In this document: one piece after another, positions 1 through 5,096 of the stretch
Layout of the letters: each line of letters starts with the position of its first letter
Numbering within the stretch: the first letter of the stretch is position 1
From: Planctomicrobium sp.
GTDB taxonomy: Bacteria; Planctomycetota; Planctomycetia; Planctomycetales; Planctomycetaceae
Reading direction: 5' to 3'
Assembly (NCBI GenBank): GCA_018659505.1
Contig: JABJMI010000725.1
Location: forward strand, 1 to 5,592
DNA: 5,592 nucleotides
Notes under the pieces: generated by a model
Told to the model about the DNA's origin: nothing
Database searches by the model: none
What the model saw: only the letters and a program-made list of their open reading frames with translations
Program-made: the position numbers and the translations under genes

Positions 1-384
1 CCAGCTCATATCTTTCGTCAAAGAATCGTGATGTGAATGCCCGGCATGATCGTGGTGATGGTCTTCGTGATCACAAGCTTCGACCTGCGGAAGCTGTTCA
101 GGATCATGATGGTGAAAGTGAAACATACGTAATAGAAAGAACATGACGACCATACCGAGCATGACCGCAACGACGACTCGATCAAGTCGATAAATCCCCA
201 ACATGACAATTGCATGCGGCAGCATGTGGAAAAGCCCGATCCCCAACATCAGCCCGCCCACGAAACTGATGAGGATTTGCATTCTTTTATGATCGAGTTT
301 CACCAATGTCGGCAGTCGCCCACCCAGCAACGAAGCTGCCACAATCAGAACACAATAGACAGCCAGAACAGTCAGCGAAGACAT
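1..384 (-). CDS. ZIP-family metal (zinc/iron) transporter, N-terminal part, runs off the left edge
   Basis: Read on the minus strand from an ATG at 384-382, this frame stays open to the window edge (128 residues). Probable membrane segments lie at about residues 4-25, 36-58 and 69-88. The second carries the ZIP-like stretch FVGGLMLGIGLFHMLPHA, resembling the helix-2 pattern of ZIP proteins that ends in a conserved Leu-Pro-(Glu/His)-Ala. After helix 3 comes a loop at residues 89-119 with 12 histidines, plus Asp, Glu and Cys104; a histidine-rich loop between helices 3 and 4 is a known ZIP hallmark. ZIP proteins move Zn2+, Fe2+ or other divalent metals into the cytoplasm. The start is well fixed because an in-frame TGA (396-394) lies just upstream, although no good ribosome binding site is visible. 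The metal-binding helices 4 and 5 are outside the window, so substrate and intactness cannot be judged. Confidence 0.85.
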   Translation of the reverse strand, partial: MSSLTVLAVYCVLIVAASLLGGRLPTLVKLDHKRMQILISFVGGLMLGIGLFHMLPHAIVMLGIYRLDRVVVAVMLGMVVMFFLLRMFHFHHHDPEQLPQVEACDHEDHHHDHAGHSHHDSLTKDMSW

Positions 385-850
385 AAACCCGAATCAAGCA
401 AAAGGAGGTACGATAGAGACAATTCTCTCTGGCTCTGAGTGAACTTCCTGGACTCTCGTTGCCAAACTCCCCATTCTAGGAAGCTTCGCCTGAATCGCAA
501 TTCGCTTAGTACATGTCCCTGAAATTAAGGATCGGTATTTCAGTTGGCATCAAGATGTTGGGGGATCCCTGACTGTCAATCCGCGTTCTAAATCTTTTGA
601 GTCGTGGCATAAAACAAGTTTCTTGGCATTCGGAATACCTCCCCAAGCTGGTCAAGATCGCAATACTTATTCAATCACTAATTCGTGGGACGTGTACTTA
701 GGTTGGTCGGTAGAGGATTTCGCAAGAATTCAACATGAGGCATCATCTTGAAACAACACTCTCTCCACTCGAACCCGCCGAGAGTCGACATCGGGAAATC
801 CTCTCTTTAAGCTACTCGATATTCATCCTAATGAGAGACGAGGCAATTCT
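385..850. other. 466-base gap between divergent zip and thiS, no gene supported
   Basis: Both flanking genes point outward, so this gap must hold the promoters for the ZIP gene (minus) and thiS (plus). I see no convincing -35/-10 pair on either strand, no zinc-regulator box I can name, and no TPP riboswitch (the CTGAGA and CTGATCTGGGTAAT cores are absent) despite the neighbouring thiamin gene. A weak AGAGA-CAAT-TCTCT hairpin lies at 415-428. No reading frame here looks protein-like. Confidence 0.5.
840..843 (+). promoter_or_regulatory. Ribosome binding site deciding the TTG start of thiS
   Basis: GAGG at 840-843 sits seven bases before the TTG at 851-853. No in-frame ATG exists nearby, and the ThiS family begins with this Ile-x-(Val/Leu)-Asn-Gly stretch, so this site supports the TTG start. 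Confidence 0.65.
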
Positions 851-1051
851 TTGATTATCAAACTCAATGGAGAAACCCTGACCGTTGAAGAAAACGTCAC
901 GGTGGCAGGTCTCTTAGCCTCCTTAAAAAAAGACCCAAAGTTCCTCGCAGTCGAAGTGAACAGAGAACTGGTGCCTCGAACGCAACATGCGGATTGTCAG
1001 CTCAGCGAAGGAGATGATGTCGAGATCGTAACTCTTGTGGGCGGTGGGTGA
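851..1051 (+). CDS. thiS: Sulfur carrier protein ThiS (thiamin biosynthesis)
   Basis: A 66-residue beta-grasp protein. The N-terminal strand with LNGE (residues 4-8), the central VAVxVN-type segment seen here as [12 protein letters not shown] (32-43), the acidic turn SEGDDVEIV (52-60) and the C-terminal VGGG are all diagnostic of ThiS, and the length is normal. In the known pathway ThiF adenylates the C-terminal Gly, a cysteine desulfurase supplies sulfur, and the thiocarboxylate donates it to the thiazole ring made by ThiG; it acts in the cytoplasm. The start is TTG with GAGG seven bases upstream. Unlike many bacteria, no thiG, thiF or thiO follows; the next gene, 54 bases on, is an unrelated small protein. 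It could instead be a ThiS/MoaD-like carrier serving another pathway, but size and tail favour ThiS. Confidence 0.9.
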   Translation: MIIKLNGETLTVEENVTVAGLLASLKKDPKFLAVEVNRELVPRTQHADCQLSEGDDVEIVTLVGGG

Positions 1052-1105
1052 TTAATATTTACTGGGTGGGGCTGCGGGAATGCATATTGAAGGCAGGGAG
1101 ATTCA

Positions 1106-1336
1106 ATGGCAAATCATCCTAATAAAGAGATTCGAGCTGCTCTTGTATTGGCTGAAGCCGATGGCTGGATCGTAAAGAAAAGTGGACCAAGAGCCCATGC
1201 ATGGGGTACAATCAAATGCGGATTCGGACACCGTGTCTGCTGGATGGCTATCTACTCGACACCGAGGAACCCGCAGAATCACGCGAAGCAAATCGGACGA
1301 AAAGTAGCGGCGTGTCCCGGTCCAGATAACCAATAG
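1106..1336 (+). CDS. Small HicA-like protein, possible toxin component
   Basis: A 76-residue protein starting PNKEIRAAL. Visible blocks are NKEIRAALVLAEADGW (6-21), KKSGPRAHAWG (24-34), a cysteine at 38, the block IYSTPRNPQNHAKQI (49-63) and a near-terminal Cys-Pro (70-71). I recognise this as a widespread small hypothetical family whose 'Gly-Trp-x-x-x-Lys-Ser-Gly...His' core resembles HicA mRNA interferases, where a Gly-Ser-His-His motif holds the catalytic histidine; here His31 would be the counterpart. AGGGAG at 1095-1100 lies five bases before the ATG. The next gene begins 13 bases after this stop, so the two are very likely co-translated. A toxin role is inference from fold resemblance and gene pairing; it may be a non-toxic RNA-binding protein. 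Confidence 0.8.
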   Translation: MANHPNKEIRAALVLAEADGWIVKKSGPRAHAWGTIKCGFGHRVCWMAIYSTPRNPQNHAKQIGRKVAACPGPDNQ

Positions 1337-1349
1337 TGGAGCTAATCAA

Positions 1350-1607
1350 ATGACTGAATACCGATTCCGAGTAGTGATCAATCATCAAGTGATATCCGAT
1401 GAGGAAATCCTGGGACTGGCGGACAAGCTCGCGGCAGCCGGGTGTGATGACGGTCATCTTGCTGGGCACGACGAAGGGATCGAAGTCGTCTTTGATCGCG
1501 TGGCGAATTCGCGTGACGAGGCAATGCTATCCGCGGTCGCACAGATCGAACAATGCGACCTGACAGTCAAGCGAGTAGAACTGGACCGAGAAGCGATTGC
1601 AGTTTAG
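1350..1607 (+). CDS. Small acidic partner protein of the HicA-like gene, possible antitoxin
   Basis: An 85-residue acidic protein of unknown function. It starts TEYRFRVVI, has a helix at about 17-30, then GCDDGHLAGHDEGIEVVFDR (31-50), and ends with a helix containing SRDEAMLSAVAQIE (54-67) followed by a strand VKRVEL (73-78). The 'Gly-Cys-Asp-Asp ... Val-x-Phe-Asp-Arg-x-Ala-x-Ser-x-x-Glu-Ala' pattern is one I recognise from small hypothetical proteins encoded next to the 'NKEIRAAL...STPRNP' family, which supports a functional pair. No DNA-binding helix-turn-helix is evident. GGAG at 1338-1341 sits eight bases before the ATG, and the gap to the upstream gene is 13 bases, pointing to one transcript. 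Gene order would be toxin then antitoxin, the order known for hicAB, but this protein does not look like HicB. Confidence 0.8.
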   Translation: MTEYRFRVVINHQVISDEEILGLADKLAAAGCDDGHLAGHDEGIEVVFDRVANSRDEAMLSAVAQIEQCDLTVKRVELDREAIAV

Positions 1608-1712
1608 TTGGATTTCAAAACCATCCGCTAACGGTCCTGATTCTGCCACTGGTCGCGGAGTGTAACAGGGTTGTAAATAGAAAATTTCCATTTCTAGACA
1701 CGAAGTGTTGAG

Positions 1713-2684
1713 ATGAAGTTCCCAGTTAGACGCAAATACTATTTTCTGTTGTTCATTACTTTGATCGGTATTTTGCTCGGGATCGTCATTGGAATTGAGG
1801 CAGCCAATTGTTACCCACTCAAACGAGGCACGCTTGCTGAATTTTGGAAGTACATGGCAGGGATCGATATTGAAAATAACTATGCATACAACATACCAGA
1901 AAACACTTCATTCAACTTTGGTTCAGAGACAATTGAATACGCAATTCCTGAGTTTTTAGTCACGAAACAACGTATTCACTTCGTAAGCCTGGCAGATGTT
2001 CTTGATTCGTTTCCACCTGTTGACAGAAAACTAGAACAACTGCAAAAAGATGGAAATCAAGATGCAACGATTCTTGCGTATCGTGAATGGAAAGAGTCTG
2101 ATCATGTCGATAACGTTTCTTATTTTTTGCAAGTAATTCAGGCGAAGCGAATTAAAATTGATGCGGATCACTATCTAGTTTATAAATTGGTAGAAAATGA
2201 GTTTTTTCAATCCAAAGTGTACTCAGCGAGAAACTGGTTCTGGGCAAACATTTTTTTCGAATGGGGTTTTTTGCTCTTATGCGTAGTGTTTTTAACCTAT
2301 CCGTTTTTCGCAAATGCTTCATTATTGAGAACTTCAATACACATTACTCTTAGCCCTCTACTCATCGTGCTCCCAGTGTATTTTGGTTACTGCACGTTGT
2401 CCTTTACATCATGGGGACGAACAGGTGGAATCGTTTATCAGGATGTGATTTATTGGATCCCAACGACTCAAATTGGAGCATTCGACCATTCCTGTTTTCA
2501 GTATGTCCCACAGATTCTATCGATGATTTCTTTAGATTTGTCTCAAGGGTATCCTATCACAGAAAATTATGTCCCAGGACCAACATTTCTAATATTGGTA
2601 GGTATGGGAGCAGCAGGTGTCTATACAATTGTGTCTTTGACGACCCAGCTCATTTGGAACAAATTCGGCAACGCTGTAAAGTAA
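1713..2684 (+). CDS. Hypothetical four-helix membrane protein with large external domain
   Basis: A 323-residue protein I cannot place in a named family. A membrane anchor at residues 9-29 follows a basic N-terminus (MKFPVRRK), giving an inside-to-outside signal-anchor topology. Residues 30-173 form a soluble, probably extracytoplasmic domain rich in aromatic and charged residues, with a Pro-Pro-Val-Asp-Arg-Lys-Leu turn at 101-107. Three further hydrophobic helices lie at about 176-198, 209-230 and 289-312. The segment between the last two contains GRTGGIVY (235-242) and a stretch ending GP (289-290). The C-terminus is short and basic. The gene is visibly A+T-richer than its neighbours (many AAA, TTT, ATT codons). 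Only a poor ribosome binding site precedes the ATG. The 105-base spacer upstream separates it from the small gene pair, so it probably has its own promoter. Confidence 0.8.
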   Translation: MKFPVRRKYYFLLFITLIGILLGIVIGIEAANCYPLKRGTLAEFWKYMAGIDIENNYAYNIPENTSFNFGSETIEYAIPEFLVTKQRIHFVSLADVLDSFPPVDRKLEQLQKDGNQDATILAYREWKESDHVDNVSYFLQVIQAKRIKIDADHYLVYKLVENEFFQSKVYSARNWFWANIFFEWGFLLLCVVFLTYPFFANASLLRTSIHITLSPLLIVLPVYFGYCTLSFTSWGRTGGIVYQDVIYWIPTTQIGAFDHSCFQYVPQILSMISLDLSQGYPITENYVPGPTFLILVGMGAAGVYTIVSLTTQLIWNKFGNAVK

Positions 2685-2719
2685 GTCTGGTTCTACCGGG
2701 CAACGAAATTGGATGTTGT

Positions 2720-2736
2720 GTCCAGTGAAACTGGAC
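2720..2736. repeat. Perfect short inverted repeat downstream of the membrane-protein gene
   Basis: GTCCAGT-GAA-ACTGGAC forms a seven-base-pair stem with a three-base loop, 35 bases after the stop codon at 2684. No T-run follows, so it is not a classical intrinsic terminator, although its place at the end of a gene suits transcript 3'-end processing or stability. Confidence 0.5.
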
Positions 2737-2743
2737 CTTCGAA

Positions 2744-2851
2744 CTACGCTTCTGATTCTATCAACTTGCGGTCCGTCCATTTCGGTTTTTTACGATCTGA
2801 TTTGGCTTGGTCCATTTGAATTTTCGCAGCAAGTTCGTGTAGGCATCTGAG
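2744..2851 (-). pseudogene. Possible minus-strand coding remnant
   Basis: On the minus strand, a 35-codon stretch open from 2851 to a TAG at 2746-2744 reads like protein: LHELAAKIQ followed by MDQAKSDRKKPKWTDRKL, very rich in Lys, Arg, Asp and Glu. An ATG lies at 2815-2813, giving a 23-residue peptide, and an in-frame TGA lies at 2854-2852. No ribosome binding site stands out and the frame is very short. It could be the tail of a decayed gene or chance. I do not recognise the protein. Confidence 0.2.
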
Positions 2852-2995
2852 TCAATACTACCGCCTTGAAATTCGATCAACATTGTTGGCGATTCATCCT
2901 ACGTAGCTGCCACGCTGGAGATTGCTGAGATCACCCTGCTATGATTCCGTTCTATGTGTTGCTTTTCTTCCAGATTCAAAACGAGCGGTATTGTT

Positions 2996-4552
2996 ATGAC
3001 TCGATCTCTTTTGCTGATTTTACTGATAGCTGGTCTCTTTACTCGGTTTGTTGATGCTGCGGAGAATTCAAAAAAACGTCCGAACATTCTTTTCATTTAT
3101 GCAGATGATCAGTCTCATCGTACCGTGAGTTGTTACCCTGAGGCTTACGATTGGGTTCGAACTCCCAACATCGATGCCTTGGCAGAGCGAGGGATTCGCT
3201 TTACTCATGCCTATGTCGGGACATGGTGTATGCCTTCTCGAGCGACCATGCTGACCGGGTTGCAGCAGTACGGGGTTCAGTCGATGCGCATGGAAGGCGA
3301 TTACCCCGGCAGCACATACGATCCAGCCCTCTGCAAGTTCTGGCCAAGTACGTTTCGAAAACAGGGATATTCTACGGCACAAATCGGGAAGTGGCACACT
3401 GGAATCGATTCCGGTGCGAACCGTGATTGGGATTTTCAGGCAGTCTGGAATCGTCCGAAGTATATCAAAAACTCAGGGGCATATTATTACGACCAACTCA
3501 TCGAGTTTGATGGCGGAGAACCGCAATTGGTCAAAGGTTATGCCACGGATAATTACACGAACTGGGCGGAGGACTTTATCCGAGGCGAACACCGTGATGA
3601 GGAGAAGCCGTGGTACATGTGGGTCTGCTATGGAGCCGTACATGGTCCTTTTACTCCCGCCAAACGCCATCATGAAGGATACACCAACGCAGAGATCTCA
3701 ACTCCGGCAGACATTTACCCTCCACGGGCAGGTAAGCCGAGCTATATGCAAAACATTGAAATGTGGGTGCCAAGTAAAAACGGCAATCCGGAAATGAAAG
3801 GGGGGGCTTTCGGTGGGCGAACAGTAGAAGGAGCAAAAGGCATTCATGGCAACACTTTGAACGACTGGGTCAGGCAATACCATGAAGGAGTTCTGGCAAT
3901 TGACGAATCAGTCGGTCGGCTTGTTGAGTCATTAAAAGAAACGGGGCAGTATGAAAACACGCTGATTGTTTACACGGCAGATCAGGGGTTTGCCTGGGGG
4001 AAGCATGGTTTCGCAATGAAACTCGCTCCCTACGATGCGAACATTCGTGGACCGCTGATCTTCAGTATGCCCAGTCGGCTTCCAACCAACAAAGTTTGTA
4101 AATCACCCGTCTCTGGCGTCGACATCGCTCCGACCTTCTTCCGCTTCGCAGACTTGCAGACTCCATGGAATATGCATGGGTACGATCTGACTCCACTGCT
4201 ATTGGAGCCAGAATCGATTCGGGATGAGCCTGCATTTCTTGCAATGACAGGTCGCAATTACGGATCTGATACCGACATCATTCCGACCGACCCGAAGGTT
4301 CGCGACCTCGGTCCAGGAGTTCCATGGTATTTGCTGCTCACGAAAGGAGACTACAAGTACATTCGCACGCTCGTCGAAGGCGAACCAGAGGAACTTTACA
4401 ATCTCAAAACTGACCCGGAAGAACTCGTCAACCTCGCCATGAACCCGAAGTTTGAATCAGAGTTGTCAGTGTTTCGCGAAGCAACACTCGCTGAGCTAAA
4501 GCGAACCAATGCCGGAATGCTGAAAAATCTACCTGGAGTGAGTACAGATTGA
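2996..4552 (+). CDS. Secreted sulfatase (type I, formylglycine-dependent)
   Basis: A 518-residue arylsulfatase-type enzyme of the alkaline-phosphatase superfamily that hydrolyses sulfate esters, probably of polysaccharides. Residues 1-21 form a Sec signal peptide (MTRSLLLILLIAGLFT, then VDA), implying export. The mature N-terminus has PNILFIYADDQ, with metal-binding Asp37 and Asp38. The active-site signature is CMPSRATMLTG with Cys78, the residue matured to formylglycine. GKWH follows at 131-134, His216 sits in AVHGPF, and the second metal motif is TADQGFAWGKHG (328-339; Asp329, with Gln330 where Asn is common). VDIAPT (375-380) and ELYNLKTDPEELVNL (466-480) are typical C-terminal sulfatase segments. 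Length is normal and all catalytic positions are present. An in-frame ATG at 2954 would add 14 residues before the signal peptide; the 2996 start is preferred because the hydrophobic leader then begins properly. The specific substrate cannot be read from sequence. Confidence 0.96.
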   Translation: MTRSLLLILLIAGLFTRFVDAAENSKKRPNILFIYADDQSHRTVSCYPEAYDWVRTPNIDALAERGIRFTHAYVGTWCMPSRATMLTGLQQYGVQSMRMEGDYPGSTYDPALCKFWPSTFRKQGYSTAQIGKWHTGIDSGANRDWDFQAVWNRPKYIKNSGAYYYDQLIEFDGGEPQLVKGYATDNYTNWAEDFIRGEHRDEEKPWYMWVCYGAVHGPFTPAKRHHEGYTNAEISTPADIYPPRAGKPSYMQNIEMWVPSKNGNPEMKGGAFGGRTVEGAKGIHGNTLNDWVRQYHEGVLAIDESVGRLVESLKETGQYENTLIVYTADQGFAWGKHGFAMKLAPYDANIRGPLIFSMPSRLPTNKVCKSPVSGVDIAPTFFRFADLQTPWNMHGYDLTPLLLEPESIRDEPAFLAMTGRNYGSDTDIIPTDPKVRDLGPGVPWYLLLTKGDYKYIRTLVEGEPEELYNLKTDPEELVNLAMNPKFESELSVFREATLAELKRTNAGMLKNLPGVSTD

Positions 4553-4575
4553 AGGTTTGATCCTCAACCTAGTCG

Positions 4576-4597
4576 CTACGTGATTTTAGCAACGTAG
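4576..4597. repeat. Inverted repeat CTACGT / ACGTAG after the sulfatase gene
   Basis: CTACGT (4576-4581) and ACGTAG (4592-4597) are exact complements with a ten-base loop, directly abutting the next palindrome. Together they make two adjacent hairpins 24 to 62 bases after the sulfatase stop. Confidence 0.45.
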
Positions 4598-4614
4598 GGT
4601 CCGCTTGGCGGACC
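4598..4614. repeat. GGTCCGC-TTG-GCGGACC palindrome, likely dispersed planctomycete-type repeat
   Basis: A perfect seven-base-pair, G+C-rich stem with a three-base loop, 46 bases past the sulfatase stop. I recall very similar 'GTAGGGTCCGC...GCGGACC' palindromes from planctomycete intergenic regions, but cannot verify this here. No T-tract follows. It could act as a bidirectional transcript-end hairpin or be a short mobile repeat of the REP/MITE kind. A decayed inverted copy lies at 4638-4662. Confidence 0.6.
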
Positions 4615-4637
4615 AAGTTCAGATCTCGGTCACGTCT

Positions 4638-4662
4638 TTGGTACGCACAGTAGACCCTTAGT
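4638..4662 (-). repeat. Degenerate inverted copy of the 4592-4616 palindromic repeat
   Basis: The reverse complement of 4638-4662 matches 4592-4616 at 17 of 25 positions, sharing AGGGTC, GCG and ACCAA blocks. The hairpin itself is broken by two central mismatches (GGTACGC against GTAGACC), so this looks like a mutated relic of the intact copy 22 bases away. Confidence 0.45.
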
Positions 4663-4678
4663 CGCTGAAGTACGACCA

Positions 4679-4873
4679 GTGTACTTGACAGGAATTGTTG
4701 CCAAAGAGATTCGACCTGGCTGGATCTCGTTAGACATTCCACCTTTGGAGAATTGGACCGAGCCATTCCGCAGGTTGACTCCACAACAACGTGAACGTAT
4801 TGAATCACCAGAGTTTTACGAACTCTTGCAGCGAGAGATTCCAATACGATTACAGAGCCTGCCTGATGGATAA
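4679..4873 (+). CDS. Doubtful small hypothetical protein or gene fragment
   Basis: A 64-residue frame from a GTG at 4679. The second half looks protein-like: FRRLTPQQRERIESPEFYELL (30-50), a probable amphipathic helix, followed by REIPIRLQSLPDG. I do not recognise it. The frame is open without a stop from 4598, through the palindromic repeat, so the true N-terminus may be lost and this may be the 3' end of a broken gene. No good ribosome binding site precedes the GTG (only GAAG at 4667-4670). The sulfatase stop lies 126 bases upstream, with hairpins between, so operon membership is unlikely. Confidence 0.35.
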   Translation: MYLTGIVAKEIRPGWISLDIPPLENWTEPFRRLTPQQRERIESPEFYELLQREIPIRLQSLPDG

Positions 4874-4892
4874 GACCGGAATCGAGGAGAAA

Positions 4893-5015
4893 ATGGTTGA
4901 GACTGACACCGTCAGCTCTTTAATGCTGCGCAGAGGGCAGCAATCCATAGCCAATCAGGATAAGAATTTGACGATTTGCAATTCTGCTTGCTGGAGAGTC
5001 ACGAATTTGAGATAA
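4893..5015 (+). CDS. Very small reading frame with a ribosome binding site, doubtful
   Basis: A 40-residue frame (MVETDTVSSLMLRRGQQS...) begins three bases after GAGGAG (4884-4889), a good ribosome binding sequence set rather close to the start. Its TAA stop (5013-5015) falls immediately before the structured segment at 5027-5089. The peptide has no recognisable motif; the CTGAC-ACC-GTCAG hairpin (4903-4915) lies inside it and could equally explain sequence constraint. It may be chance. Confidence 0.2.
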   Translation: MVETDTVSSLMLRRGQQSIANQDKNLTICNSACWRVTNLR

Positions 5016-5026
5016 TCAAAATTAAG

Positions 5027-5089
5027 CTGGACGTCAAAATGTCTGCCTCACGGTGAGGTCATCGGACTTTCCGACACGATGTCGTCCAG
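5027..5089. other. Potential three-way-junction structure at the left side of the cassette
   Basis: An outer stem CTGGACG (5027-5033) with CGTCCAG (5083-5089) encloses two hairpins, CCTCAC-G-GTGAGG (5046-5058) and TCGGA-CTT-TCCGA (5062-5074). The right outer arm ends six bases before the G of the cassette boundary GTT (5096), the same spacing as on the right-hand side. It could be a degenerate attC, the structured target of insertion, or an RNA leader element. It lacks the AAC-ending R'' box of a canonical attC. Confidence 0.4.
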
Positions 5090-5096
5090 AGAACCG

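Larger units (their letters stand above)
2685..2995. other. 311-base gap upstream of the sulfatase gene
   Basis: Holds a short perfect hairpin (2720-2736), a possible minus-strand coding scrap (2744-2851) and presumably the sulfatase promoter. A TATGAT hexamer at 2940-2945 could be a -10 box about 50 bases before the start codon, but no -35 match sits 16-18 bases upstream, so I do not call a promoter. Confidence 0.4.

Noticed and set aside
18..215. Minus-strand frame of 65 codons overlapping the ZIP gene
   Set aside because: It is out of frame with the histidine-rich ZIP sequence, which reads as a coherent membrane protein; this frame is a shadow.
403..409. Perfect Shine-Dalgarno sequence AGGAGGT on the plus strand
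   Set aside because: No start codon follows at a usable distance, and the surrounding plus-strand frame (214-438) is the shadow of the ZIP gene and its leader.
850..859. TTTGATTATC at the thiS start is complementary to GATAATCAAA at 5011-5020, as if marking the ends of a large cassette
   Set aside because: The implied unit would be over 4 kb with many genes on one cassette and no proper attC at 5011. Ten-base complements occur by chance in a window of this size, and the thiS site is itself palindromic.
2720..2736. Hairpin as an intrinsic terminator for the membrane-protein gene
   Set aside because: The stem is short and no T-run follows on either strand; kept only as an inverted repeat.
3068..3397. 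Long minus-strand and alternative plus-strand frames inside the sulfatase gene
   Set aside because: They overlap a complete sulfatase with all catalytic motifs and have no protein-like features of their own.
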